64,000 nt of DNA, taken from assembly GCA_036571765.1 (NCBI GenBank), contig BROE01000004.1, positions 1,338,091-1,402,090 of the forward strand, in the 5' to 3' direction. The translations under genes and the position numbers were made by a program. How positions within the stretch are numbered: position 1 is the stretch's first letter; every line of letters starts with the position of its first letter. The notes beneath the pieces are model-generated. The model did not search any database and was not told the origin of the DNA. It worked only from the letters and a program-made list of their open reading frames with translations. This document shows, piece after piece, positions 1 to 11,304 of the stretch. This stretch comes from Plecoglossus altivelis. Lineage: Eukaryota; Chordata; Actinopteri; Osmeriformes; Plecoglossidae.

Positions 1-145
1 GTGTGTGTGCTGGTGTGTGTACTGGTGTGTGTGCTGGTGTGTGTGTGTGCTGGTGCGTTTGTGGTTGTGCGTGTGTGTGTGTGCGTGTGTGTGCGTGCGT
101 GTGTGTGTGTGTGTGTGCTGGTGTGTGTGTGTGTGTGTGTGTACT
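1..145. repeat. GT microsatellite
   Basis: Imperfect (GT)n interrupted by CTGGT and GCGT steps. It sits in a bach2 intron and reads through open frames rich in Cys and Val that are not genes. Confidence 0.9.
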
Positions 146-499
146 ATATGCGTAGGATTGCACGGTGTACCGCGGTCTCTAAACACCAGACAGAACTGTA
201 AACTCCTTTCTCTTCCCTCTCTGCTCAGCAACAACAGTAGCAGAGGGCGCCCAAGCCTACCCCGGCTCTGGAGTTTACCTAATTATCTAGCATTAAGTCT
301 AAATGGATGGCTTCCCTGCTCTCATCCTACTCCACATGGCAGCAATAAGGATAAGCAGCAGTCTTACAACCCCATTAGGCTGCATGCACTGCAAACACAC
401 TTCACCCAGCCCAGTGACACAGAGGGAGGCTGCGGGAGCAGTGATCTACACAGGCCTCAGGACATGACATGACTAGACATGTGTCTGTCAATACTGGGC

Positions 500-706
500 A
501 GAGGTGGGGCAAGGGGGCCGGGGCAGGGGATGGATCAGGGGCCGGATCAGGGGCCAGGGCAGGGGCTGGGGCTGGATCAGGGGCCAGGGCAGGGGCTGGG
601 GCTGGATCAGGGGCCAGGGCAGGGGCTGGGGTTGGTTCAGGGGCCAGGGCAGGGGCTAGGGTTGGTTCAGGGGCCAGGGCAGGGGCTAGGGCCAGGGGAT
701 GGGGGT
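500..706. repeat. G-rich 30-bp minisatellite
   Basis: About six copies of a roughly 30-bp unit built from GGGGCCAGGGCAGGGGCTGG and GGATCAG or GGTTCAG. Each unit carries several runs of three to four G on the + strand, so G-quadruplex formation is possible. Confidence 0.85.
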
Positions 707-777
707 GAACTTTGTTAGACTTTGGGCGAAAGGAATGTTTAAAGGGTTATTGTTATGAAAATGTTGGGTGGACACAC

Positions 778-985
778 AGGTAGAGAACAGACAGATAGAG
801 ACAGACAAATACAGACAGGCAGACAGATACAGACACATAGATACACACAGATACAGACAGACACAGACAGATACAGACAGACAGATACAGACAGATACAG
901 ACAGATACAGACAGATACAGACGCACAGATACAGACAGACAGATACAGACAGATACAGATACAGACAGACAGATACAGACAGACA
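778..985. repeat. ACAGAT/ACAG tandem array
   Basis: Repeats of ACAGAT and ACAG steps (roughly 10-bp period), ending about 185 bp before the bach2 splice acceptor. Intronic simple repeat. Confidence 0.9.
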
Positions 986-1169
986 GCACCCCTGGTTTTT
1001 ATTTACGGCTGCATGGCAAGTTGAATGCTGACCCGATAAAAGATGACCCGCTAGTTGACAGTGTTTCTTTCTAGTGGTTGGAGCTGTCGGCTTGTCTCAG
1101 CACACTCCAGGAGTTCTGAACAACAGCTCTGCTGATGGTAACGTTGGCAATTTCCTTGTTTTTTCACAG

Positions 1170-2678
1170 GTCACTGCCAGAGGATTTGCCCCATTGTTGC
1201 AGTTTGCCTACACCGCTAAGCTGTTACTCAGCAGAGATAACATGCTGGAGGTGATCCGCTGTGCCCAGTTCCTGCGCATGCACAACCTGGAAGACTCGTG
1301 TTTTCGCTTCCTGGAGGCTCAGCTTCGTAGCGAGGAAGACGGGCTACTGCTGTGCCGCAAAGTGGCGGCGGACACCAACCAATCGGAGGACGAGAGCATG
1401 CAGTCGGAGACCGCCAAGGCCACGTCCCCCAGGCCGCGTCGCCGCGGAGATGCTCTGACCTTTCCGCGGCGCCCGGAGGAGGAGCGTGTAGCCGTAGCCG
1501 TTCCCTGCGACTTCGACAGGCACGGCGCCACCGACCACCCGCGTTGCCCCAAATACAGGAAGTACCAGTGGGCCTGCAACAAGCACAATAACGACACCTC
1601 AAACACCAGTACCTCAGGTTTCCCCAGCACATTGACAGAAGGCAGTGGTGTCGACAGCGGTGGGGTGCGAGGGCAGAGCGGCCCACCTGCTGCCCAAATC
1701 AAAGTGGAGCCCCGAGCGGAGGATGAAGCCATCTCGCTGTGCCTGTCTGGAGACGAGCAGGACAGCCAGGACAAGGACGCCACCACAGCCACGGCCATGG
1801 AGATGGAGATGGAGATGGACGGCCCTGCACTGGCTGAGAGAGCCAAGAGCAAGTCTCCTTCCTGCCTGCGCGCCTTCTTTAAGAAAGGGGGAGACCTGCC
1901 AAGCTTGCCAGACACGTCCCAGCGGCTGTTTGCTAACAGACTTGCTTGTCCACAAGACAAAGGAACCACTCAGGGAGATCATACAAAAGACTTTAGGCTT
2001 TTCTCTGGGGAGCAGGCCCTGCCTGTCCCCTCCCCGCAGGAAGTGGACGGCTTCCCCGCCGGGCTGTCCCTCAAGTCCGCCTCCTGCGACGGCGTCTGCA
2101 AACAGGAAGTGGAGCTGGACCGCCGCAGCGTAATCTTCTCCTCAGGGTCATGTGACCGTCTAGGAACCCCGGCGCATTCCTACCCCGGAGGGACCTCCCT
2201 GGAGGTGGAGCTCTCGGAGCACCCGCCTAAGGGCCTGTGGGCCGGGGCCAGCCAGTCGCTCCCCAGCTCTCAGACCTACTTCCCCAGCACCACCCTGGCA
2301 GAGCCCCCCATCCCCTGCCGGCCCAGGCCCAACACCAGCTGCCCCGTGCCCATCAAGGTGTGCCCCCGCTCACCACCGTCTGAGACGCGGACGCGCACCT
2401 CCAGCTCGTGCTCCTCCTACTCGTACGCGGAGGACGGGAGCGGCGGCTCCCCCTGCAGCCTTCCTCAGTTCGAGTTCTCCTCTTCGCCGTGCTCCAACGT
2501 AACGCGCTGTATCACGGCCGAGCCCCCGGAGCCTGGCGTGGGGGGCGACGCTCTCTTCAGCCAGGCGCGCCCCAAGATCAAGTGCGAGCAGTCGTACGGC
2601 ACCAACTCTAGCGACGAGTCGGGGTCCTTCTCCGAGGGAGACAGCGAGTCCTGTCACGTGCAGGACCAGGGTCCGGAG
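1170..2678 (+). CDS. bach2: BACH2 exon: BTB tail and central region
   Basis: 503 codons of the transcription regulator BACH2, a BTB-bZIP protein that pairs with small Maf proteins at MARE sites and represses targets in B and T cells; haem binding inactivates it. The exon begins mid-BTB with VTARGFAPLLQFAYTAKLLL and LRMHNLEDSC, closely matching remembered vertebrate BACH2. A low-complexity central region follows, with Cys-Pro motifs of the haem-binding type (RCPKYRKY, ACPQDKG, NTSCPVPIKVCPRSPP) and the strongly conserved KCEQSYGTNSSDESGSFSE. The acceptor is cacag|GTC and the donor GGAG|GTGAGT, both phase 0, so it joins the bZIP exon at 11098 without a frame change. The exon supplying the N-terminus is outside the window. 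Teleosts may carry two bach2 copies, and I cannot tell which this is. Confidence 0.95.
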
Positions 2679-2921
2679 GTGAGTGTGTCAGCGCCGTGGG
2701 CGGAGCTTAAAGGGGGGGATGCTAGGCACTAGCCTCCACCGATATTTGATGATGACAAAATTGTTCCCTAGCAACATTTTAGCGAACTCCTTTGTGCTGC
2801 TAAGTAACAGGTAAAGGGTGAAGGGGGATGTTCCTACTAAAACTGAGACCAAACCTACATCCTTGATCTCCACGCTGTCCTCTCCTGCTACACAGTCACT
2901 CCATCATCATGCAGCACATTA

Positions 2922-3000
2922 ACACTACCAGTCAAAGTTTGGACACACCCTCCCATTCATTTGAATGGGAGGGTGTGTCCAAACGTTTCACTGCTAGTGT
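2922..3000. mobile_element. Tc1-like inverted-repeat hairpin remnant
   Basis: Two arms of about 38 bp meet almost without a spacer. The left arm contains GTTTGGACACACCCTCCC and the right arm its reverse complement. The outer ends (ACACTACCAGTC and the complement of GCTAGTGT) resemble the ends of Tc1/mariner elements common in fish. There is no transposase. It looks like a fold-back end pair in the bach2 intron. Confidence 0.6.
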
Positions 3001-3684
3001 ACAAACAACCAAGGTTGATCAAAATATCTAAATCACAATAATCAAGACATGCAACAGCAATTAAGGAATGTGTTTACGTACAAAAAAGAAGAAATGTCCC
3101 ACACAAGGCTGATCTGTTACCTTGCGTCAGCTTGGCTAATGTTTTTATAGTGACCCAGCACTCCAGGTGTGCATTAGCTCTCATTAGATCATCACATTCT
3201 GGAAGCCAGAGTGTTTCGCTACAAGATCGACCTCTCCAACAAAGGGTACAGATGTGCTTTGATAGTATTAATGTGTCTTATGCACTGCTGGATGTCCGTG
3301 TAATGAGCCTGAACGTCCAAACGCACCACACCAGCCCGAGCACGCACGATAGAGGGGGCGGCGGCAGCATCGAGCGCTGTGATTGGTCGATCCTGCGATG
3401 AAGGCAACGGATAGGATCCTCTGAGGGCATCCATGGCCCCTCAGCTCCCCCCTCCCCTCCCCCCTGTGGCGCTATCTCTCCTCTAATCAAGATTAGCCAT
3501 GCTAACAAGCACTTTTCATCCGCACCGAGATCTCATATGCATGGTGTACATTCTCCCAGCACCAGGCTATCAAGCGGACCTGTGACATATCTGCTGGATT
3601 ACTAATTAGCCAGCGTTCTAAGGTGAAGCCATGCTGGGCTCTGAACGCTGTCTGTGTGCAGGGAACGATGTGGCCAGAAAGGTT

Positions 3685-4060
3685 GAGTGTGTGTGTGTGT
3701 GTGTGGTGTGTGTATGTGTATGTGTGAGTGTGTGTGTGTATGTGAGAGTGTGTGTGTGTGTGCGTGTGTGTGGTGTGTGTTGTGTGTGCGTGCATGCGTG
3801 AGTGTGTGAGTGTGTGTGTGTGTGTGTGTGGTGTGTGTATGTGAGAGTGTGAGAGTGTGTGGTGTGTGAGTGTGTGTGTGTACGTGCGTGAGTGTGTGTG
3901 TGCGTGCGTGCGTGCGTGAGTGTGCGTATGTGTGTGGGTGTGTGTGTATGTGTGTGTGAGTGTGCGTGTGTGTGTTGTGTGTGCGTGTGGTGTGTGTCTG
4001 TGTGTGTGCGTGTGAGTGTGTGTGTGTGTATGTGAGTGTGTGTGTATGTTTGTGTGTGGT
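3685..4060. repeat. GT/GTGA microsatellite
   Basis: About 375 bp of (GT)n with GTGA, GTAT and GTGC interruptions. The opposite strand reads as His/Thr-rich open frames that are not genes. Confidence 0.95.
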
Positions 4061-4489
4061 GGGGGAAAAGGGGGAGAGGTAGTACGAGCGTAGCAGGAGA
4101 GGCAGGAGGGAGGGCTGGGATAGGATGAGAAGCTATGCTGACAGGGATGAATGGCAAATCCTCTAATCATCCCATAATCCACCTGGGTAGACGTCCTCCA
4201 GATTGCAGACACACTGGGATGCTGCTTGGCTGTTGTTGTGCGGGTGGTTGTTTTGGGGGAAAGGAGGGGAGGGGGGGGAGTTCCTTGGTGAAAATCAACT
4301 TTGATAGCTGAAATGTAAGACGTAACCTTGGCTACAGCGAAGATCGTTAGGCAGACAGTGGAATGGCAAGGGACATGCTGTAATCAGAGTCCTGTTTCTA
4401 CTGCTTGTTCTGTTTCAGCAGGGGATGCATTGCGTCAGCAACATTCGCCTTTGTTGCAGGCAGACTGATTTCCGATGTGCCTGGAAGAG

Positions 4490-4690
4490 AGAAGAAGAGA
4501 GGAGGGGAGGAGGATAGAAGGGGAGGTGGGGGACGAGGAAGGGAGGGGAGGAGGAAGGGAAGGGGGGGAGGGAAGTGGAGTGGAGAGGAGGGGAGGGAGG
4601 GGGAGGGAGTGGAGAGGAGAGGAGGGGGAGAGTGAGAGGGGGGGGGAGGAGGAGGGAAGAGAGGAGGAGGGGGAGGAGGGGAGAGGTATC
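4490..4690. repeat. Polypurine (GGA/GGGGA) tract
   Basis: A purine-only run of about 200 bp on the + strand with many G runs, in the bach2 intron. It is able in principle to form triplex DNA. Confidence 0.9.
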
Positions 4691-5114
4691 TCAGCTTCCT
4701 TGGCTGAGAGCTTGAAGTGCTCAGGGTGCCCAGAGAGAAAGAGAGGAAGAAAGCGAGAGAGAGATCAGGAGAGGGTGAAACTGGTGCGTTGCTGGCGATC
4801 GGATCCACAGCGCGAGTCTCCGGGCTTGAGCCGAGGTTGGAGCAACATGACAGGACTGAACCTCCGACTGTGGAAGGAATCCACAAACACAGAGAGCTCC
4901 AGCAACCCCCACGTCATGTGTAATCATTACCCTGCTAACCCGGCCCACACCCACAGCCTTCAGATTTATAGCCCTTTTGAAGCAGCGCTGAATGCACCGC
5001 TGTAAATTACAGAGAAATTGATTTAGCGGGTAGAGATGCCAATGAGAAACTGCCCAAAAATGACCTGGATTTCCCTGTTTTTTTGCCTCCCCCTGTTGTG
5101 TGAGTCAGATGGTC

Positions 5115-5332
5115 TCTCTCTCTTGCTCGCTCATTCTCTCTCCCTCTCTCTCCTTCTCCCTCTCTCCCTCTCTCTCTCTCTCTCTCCCTCTCTCTCTCCC
5201 TCTCTCCCTCTCCCCCTCTCTTGCTCTCTCTCTCCCTCTCCCTCTCTCTCTCCCTCTCTCTCTCTCCCTCTCTCTCTCTCCCTCTCCCCCTCTCTCGCTC
5301 TATCTCTCCCTCTCCCTCTCTCTCTCTCTCAC
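5115..5332. repeat. CT-rich pyrimidine array
   Basis: (CT)n with CCCTCT steps over about 220 bp in the bach2 intron. Confidence 0.95.
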
Positions 5333-6284
5333 CCATATGTGGGCGCTCCATCCCCTTTGACAATGTCCTGACAACTGCCTGTTGACCCTCACACACTTAT
5401 CGGCCAGTCCTCCACTTACTATCATCTGCTGGTGATAAGATTTATGGCGGATGAATTAGTGCTCTCAGAAGCTGTTCACTTTATGATCTCTCTGGCCCAG
5501 CAGGGAGAGGGCTCTTATGTAATCTGTCTCCGTGTTGTCCCAACTCAGCAGTCCCTTTCTGGGTCTCGTCTGCAACGACAAAAGGTACCTCTCACTTCCT
5601 GTAGAGCCCCCCCTCCCTCCTCCCCTCCCCACAGGCGAGTCTTCTGTCCACACACACAGCCCGTCCAGGCAGACAAGGTTTCATTTCTCTGTGTGTTTGC
5701 AGTGGCTCCCCCCCTACGGAGGCCCAAGCAGCTCTGGTAAAAATAGCAGCCAGTCCAGAGCTGGAAACAATGAATCCTGACGAGGAAGGAAGTTGTTAAA
5801 CTGGGGGGCTAATCTGACCGAGGCGATAGTCATTCAAGGTAGCCCGAGTCACATGAGGTCTCTGCCTGCTTGCTGCTCTGTGAGTAGGAGGTGTTTTTGC
5901 ACGCAGTCCAGTGACATCTGGAATGACAGTAACAGGCTTTGCACAAAGCCAAACGAGGGGCCTGTTAAGGGGCAGAGTTTGGCTGACACCATTTGACAGT
6001 TCTCTTGTGTTGTTCTACGTCGTGGTTTGACCCGTTAACCACAGGCCGGGTCATCAGTGTGTTCTCTGTCCTGCAGGGAGGTGTTCTGTCTTCAGACTCG
6101 CCGTGGTAGGGGGCGGGGCAGGCGGGGTAGGCGGGGTAGGCGGGGCTAGAGGAAGGAATCCCAGGGACAGAGGAGGATTTAGGAGCTGAGACCTTGTTAT
6201 CAGAACACTATCTCAGTGAGGGATCTCAGGACTGTTTCCACACTCATCCATCTCGTTTGACTAGATCTGTTTTAACCTCTCCCT

Positions 6285-6499
6285 CTCTCCCCCTCCCTCT
6301 CTCTCCCTCTCTCTCCCTCTCTCTCCCTCTCTCTCTTTTTATGTGTCTCTTTCTGTCCCTCTGTCTATTTGTGTCCCTCTGTTTCTGTCTATTTTTGTCC
6401 CTCTGTCTCTGTCTATTTGTGTCCCTCTTTCTTTCTGTCTGTTTCTGTCGTTGTCTATTTCTGTCTCTCTCTCACTGTCTGTCTGTTTCTGTCTCTCTT

Positions 6500-6537
<38 letters not shown>

Positions 6538-6715
6538 CCTCTCTGTCTGTTTCTGTCTTTGTCTCTCTCTGTCTGTCCCTCTCTGTCTGTTTCTGTCTGT
6601 CTATTTCTGTGTCTCTTTTTCTGTCTCTGTCTCTTTCTGTCCCTCTCTCTCTTTCTCTCTCTCTGTCTGTCTGTCCCTCTCTTTCTATCTGTCTGTCTCT
6701 CTCTCTGTGCGTCTG

Positions 6716-6751
<36 letters not shown>

Positions 6752-6752
6752 G
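6285..6752. repeat. CT/CTGT microsatellite
   Basis: CTCT and CTGTCTGT tandem steps over about 470 bp in the bach2 intron. All three + frames stay open by composition only. Confidence 0.95.
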
Positions 6753-7339
6753 CTCTCGTGTGGGTATTAAGATCAGTGTAGCAAATCATCTGGTCACACT
6801 AGTGCAAATATTGATTGCAGATTGAGTGATGAATGACGTGGCTGTACAGCAGCTCTGATACTGTACGTCCGCATGCGGTGTCTCACTCAACCATGAACGT
6901 GTTCAACCTCCCACCACAGACAGAGCCTGAGCTGTTATTGCTGTAACTGCGGAAGCTAGAAAGTCCAAACTGACGTGATGCGTTTGTAGGAAGAACACGT
7001 CCGTTCTTCGTGGATCTCAGGAACTCCAGGAAGCTTGCGCCTTGCAGACGTTGTGCTGCTAAATTGTTAGCATGCAAGGTTCATTTCAAGAGCATTACTG
7101 AGTGCAGGAATACGTCTAACATGGATCTCATTAGAACGATTTATTTATGTATCGTGTGACACTATTACGACGTTAGACACTTTCTTAGAAACAGTTAACG
7201 TCTCTATAGAGAGTTTGTGAGCAGTCGGGCCAATTCACATCGGTGCAGTTGAGTTGTTACAGAGTCTATGCCAACCTAAAGGCCAGCTGAGATAATAATA
7301 AACACACTCATCATCCCTCAAGACCTGGCATCCTGAGGT

Positions 7340-7616
7340 ACTACACACACGCTCACACACACAAGCACACACACAAGCACAAGCAAACACACATACTACA
7401 CACACACAAGCACACACAAATACTACACGTACACAAGCACACACACATACTGTGTACACACACACATACTGTACACACACATACTGTACACACACACACA
7501 AGCAAACACACACAAGCACACACACATACTACATACACACAAGCACATACATACTGTGTACACACACACACACACATACTGTACACGCACACAACCACAC
7601 ACACACAAGCACACAC
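7340..7616. repeat. AC microsatellite with TACT steps
   Basis: (AC)n interrupted by AAGCAC and ATACTGTAC over about 275 bp in the bach2 intron. Confidence 0.95.
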
Positions 7617-8639
7617 CTTTTCCTTGAAGGTCTATCTCCTAACAGTTACTCCAGCATGTTGATGGACAAGAAACAAGGCAATAACTAACAATCTCTTTCA
7701 GACCCAGATCTTCCCCAGGATCTATAGAGTGCAGCATTTGATACCTTACAATCTCATTAGACACCATACGAGATTCATCATCGAGCTTATCGCTGAAAGG
7801 GAAGCATATAAAATTGACACAGTATTCAACATGCTTTATCTCTTTTTATCAGATTAGATTCTGTGATGGATACTGCAACAGTAGTGAAGGCAGCCAGGTT
7901 TGTGGAGGGCGGGGAATGTCGATTAGAGGAAACTGCAACACCATTTAAAGGACGTCGTTGTAAAGATTTACAGTATTTACCGCCTCTGGGTTTGCATCAG
8001 CCGTTAGTGGGCGATAGAACGGAGTAGCAGTGTGGCTGGGAATACAAGGTCTGGATTCCAAGGGGTCAGCAGGGGTCACAACCCTGCAGGTGAGCGCTGA
8101 AGGTCAGAGTCAACCCCTACCCCTCTGCCTCCTGGAAGGGCCTGGGCCTAGGGGCCCCTGGAGCCAGCTGGGGGCCCCTGGAGCCTCAGCTCAGGGGGCT
8201 CCAAGGCTCAGCCAGCCAGGCAGCACAGGTAACAGATGAGTCCTACTTTTCACTCTGGGCCCATTTGCAGTATAATGACCCAGAGTGACAGAGAGCGATA
8301 GAGAGTGAGAGACTAAGGGGGAGAGAAAGAGAGAGAGAGACATGGGAGAGTTCAATAGGAGGGGAGGGGGGGGTGGAGTGAAAATCCAGAACAGTTGGGT
8401 CTGAAATGTATGGTTGCCGTGGTAGCGTACTCTGTCATCCTAGCCTTCTTACTGGACTAGCTCTCTTGGCGGCGTGGCTAAATATAGACCCCAACGCCCC
8501 CACTCCCACCGTGAACGGCAGATGAAGGAGAGGGGGAAAAAATGAACCTCACAAGGTTGCTGTTGAGAACATTTCTTGTCCTCCCTTCCCCCTTCTTGTC
8601 TCTTTGTCTTCCAGCCAGAACACTGAGAACCCTCTACTG

Positions 8640-8865
8640 TCCACCACCTGACCTGTCTACTCTCCTCTGTCACACGGGGCCCCTGTCCAGTTCTCTGTAA
8701 CACGGGGCCCCTGTCCAGTTCTCTGTAACACGGGGCCCCTGTCCAGCCCTCTGTCACACGGGGCTCCTGTCCGACCCTCCTCTCTAACATGGGGCCCCTG
8801 TCCAAACCTCCTCTGTAACATGGGGCCCCTGTCCTACCCTCCTCTGTAACACGGGGGCCCCTGGC
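8640..8865. repeat. 29-bp minisatellite (CGGGGCCCCTGTCC)
   Basis: About seven imperfect copies of a unit around ACACGGGGCCCCTGTCCAG plus TTCTCTGTA. The core GGGGCCCC is a perfect palindrome. Intronic. Confidence 0.85.
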
Positions 8866-9474
8866 CCTCGGGGGTCCCACATGGTGTTGTATTCTTCCCC
8901 AGCCTTCCCCTCGGCCACGTTCCCCTCGCTCATCTCCGCAGCTCAGCGTGGGGCTGGAGACGCCTAGCCAGAGAAGACAGCCTGCAGGGTTTGGCCTTGA
9001 AAGCTCCAGCCATCTCTAATTCATGTGTCTGCATGCAGATGCAGACGCAAGCAGAGAAGTAGGCTCCACTCCATGTCCCTTGAGGGGCCGAGGTTGTGAC
9101 GAGTGAACTGAAGCATGTCTTCACCCTCTCACGCTCCCTGGTAGGAGGTAACGTCCAAGGTGCGCTCTTCAGCGGAGGGTCATTTCATATTGTCTCGTCA
9201 ATAGGCACCTTGATTTGTTCCCTGGAGGTGCTACACTAACCCCGGGTCTTGACTTCCACAAGCCCTTCTGGGTCGGGCAGGGTGGAGAGACAGCATCCAG
9301 CCTCTTTGCAGGAGGTGGAACAGCAGGGCTCCGTCGTCTGCTGACCATGTAGGGGTACAGAGCCTCCTGAGAGCTCCTGGCTCTGGTTCAGTAGCGATGC
9401 AGGTAGCAGGGAAGATTCTTTTCCACCTTTTATTCCCCCCCTCCCCCATTTGACTTTGTTCTTCATGAGACAGC

Positions 9475-9960
9475 TATGGGGAGAGAGAGCATGAGGTAGC
9501 TTAGGGGAAAGGGGGAGAGGGCATGAGGTAGCTATGGGGAGAGGGGGGAGTGAGAGCATGAGGTAGCTATGGGGAGAGGGGGGAGTGAGCATGAGGTAGC
9601 TATGGGGAGAGGGGGGAGTGAGCATGAGGTAGCTATAGGGAGAGTGAGCATGAGGTAGCTATGGGGAGAGGGGGGAGTGAGCATGAGGTAGCTATGGGGG
9701 GAGTGAGCATGAGGTAGCTATGGGGAGAGGGGGGAGAGAGAGCATGAGAGACAGCTAAGAGAAGGGGAGAGAGAGCATGAGAGACAGCTATGAGAGAGGG
9801 GCGAGAGAGAATGAGAGACAGCTAACAGAGAGGTCAAGAGAGCATGCAAGACAGCTAAGAGAGAGGGGCGAGAGAGCATGTGAGACAGCTAAGAGAGAGG
9901 AGCAAGAGCGTATGAGAGACAGCTAAGAGAGAGGGGCGAGAGAGCATGAGAGACTGCCAC
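9475..9960. repeat. GAGGTAGCTATGGGGAGA minisatellite
   Basis: Many copies of a purine-rich unit built from GCATGAGGTAGCTATGGGGA and GAGGGGGGAGTGA, degenerating to the right into GCATGAGAGACAGCTAAGAG units. Intronic tandem repeat. Confidence 0.85.
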
Positions 9961-10054
9961 AGTGAGAGAGGAGAGAGAGAACAGCAGCTTCTCTCCTCCT
10001 GCCAAGTTTCTCGGCTGTCTTCATCTGGCTCTTTGTTCAGCATCCTCTCTGCCT

Positions 10055-10400
10055 CCTGGTTTCCTCCTCTCTCTCTTCTGTCTCTTTCTCGCCTGTCTCA
10101 TCTCTCTCCACTCTCTGTTCTCTCTCCTTCTCTCTGCTCACTCTCTTCTCTCTCGTTCCCTCGCTTATTTTCTCTCTCCTCTCTCTCTTCTCTCTTTCTC
10201 CTCTCTCTCTCTCTTTCTCTCCCTCTCCTTCTGTCTCCTCTCTGTCCTCTCTCTCTTTCTCCTCTCTGTCCTCTCTCTCTCTCTTTCTCTCCTTCTGTTT
10301 CCTCTCTTTCATTGTCTCCTCTCTGTCCCCTCTCTCTTTCTCCTCTCTCTCCTCTCTCTGTCTCTCTTTCTGCCTGCTCTCTGTCCTCTCTCTCTCCCTT
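10055..10400. repeat. CTCT/TCCTCT pyrimidine tract
   Basis: Nearly pure pyrimidine run of about 345 bp in the bach2 intron, not adjacent to a splice site. Confidence 0.9.
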
Positions 10401-11097
10401 AAGCAGTGGTTCTCTGGTGTGTGCAGATACCGGTGGGGTATCAGCGTATGATGTGGCTTATCAGAAGGTTTGCCAGAACCTGAGGGAACACAAACCAAGC
10501 TGGAGATTCTTTCATGAACTGAAAGGAAATATGCCTCTCAAAAACCTGAAGCAAATTCATGAAAAACACAACAAAAATAGCATGTTTTTTCCCCCCAACG
10601 TTATTTTAAACTATATCCACAATGTTTGCATTTCAGTGATTACTCTTCCCAGTTCTTGTAGAGTACCTCAGGTTCATGCTATGTAAATGTTCTTTCCACC
10701 GTAAAAAAAATAATAAAAAAAAACCACTGACACCATGTCACTGCTTGGATCCCTCCGATCACCTTGGCGTCTCTCCAGACATTCACAGCCAGATGGAGAG
10801 ATGCTTTCCCCTGCCTCAGATCCCCTCTTCTCCCCCACACCAGAATACGCATGGAGCGACGTGCTAAATAATTTAGAGGGAGACATTGCGGGCCAGTTCG
10901 TACACCAATACGTGTGTTTCAGTGTCAGAAGGCGCTCCTCTATCGCCATCTTGTGGCGAAAGGTGAACATACATCATGTTTATACAGATCTCTGAAAGAG
11001 TTTGTCAAATAATGGAATTTCAACTGATGGTAATAATCATTAAAATATATTGATACAGCGATGCTAACGGTATATTTGATGGTTGTGTTATTTGCAG

Positions 11098-11304
11098 GTG
11101 AAGCTCCCTTTCCCCGTAGATCAAATCACAAATCTTCCACGGAACGACTTCCAAATGATGGTAAAAATGCACAAACTGACCTCTGAGCAGTTGGAATTCA
11201 TCCACGACGTCCGGCGTCGAAGTAAGAACCGCATTGCCGCTCAGCGCTGCCGCAAGAGGAAGCTCGACTGCATCCTTAACCTGGAGGTCGAGATTCGAAA
11301 ACTT
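11098..11304 (+). CDS. bach2: BACH2 exon: bZIP basic region
   Basis: 69 codons reading VKLPFPVDQITNLPRNDFQM, then the CNC motif and the DNA-binding basic region RRRSKNRIAAQRCRKRKLDC, and the first zipper heptads to IRKL. The Asn-x-x-Ala-Ala-x-x-Cys-Arg signature of the CNC/AP-1 family is intact. The acceptor is tttgcag|GTG and the donor CTT|GTGAGT, both phase 0, matching the preceding and following exons. It contacts MARE/TRE-type DNA in the nucleus as a small-Maf heterodimer. Confidence 0.96.

Larger units (their letters stand above)
1..1169 (+). other. bach2: bach2 intron (upstream part), repeat-rich
   Basis: This stretch ends at a normal 3' splice site (ag at 1168-1169) in front of the first bach2 exon in the window, so it is intron. 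It holds a GT microsatellite (1-150), a G-rich minisatellite (about 500-705) and an ACAGAT-type array (about 780-985). No coding exon is seen. The 5' half of the BTB domain must lie left of the window. Confidence 0.75.
2679..11097 (+). other. bach2: bach2 intron of 8.4 kb
   Basis: Intron between the central exon and the bZIP exon. Much of it is simple repeat: GT (3685-4060), purine (4490-4690), CT (5115-5330), CTGT (6285-6750), AC (7340-7615), minisatellites (8640-8865 and 9475-9960) and pyrimidine (10055-10400). Between these are complex, non-repetitive stretches (about 3120-3680, 5340-6270, 6760-7330, 7620-8640, 10430-11090) with no convincing exon. Some could be non-coding regulatory sequence. 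Confidence 0.8.

Noticed and set aside
3502..4212. Minus-strand open frames rich in His and Thr
   Set aside because: Translation of a CA microsatellite; no domain or flanking exon signals.
8030..8239. 69-codon frame in the bach2 intron
   Set aside because: Low-complexity Pro/Gly composition next to a GGGGCCCC repeat; no splice sites that fit bach2 phases.
8640..9960. Regularly repeated units resembling a CRISPR array
   Set aside because: Units are directly tandem with no unique spacers, and the genome is vertebrate. These are minisatellites.
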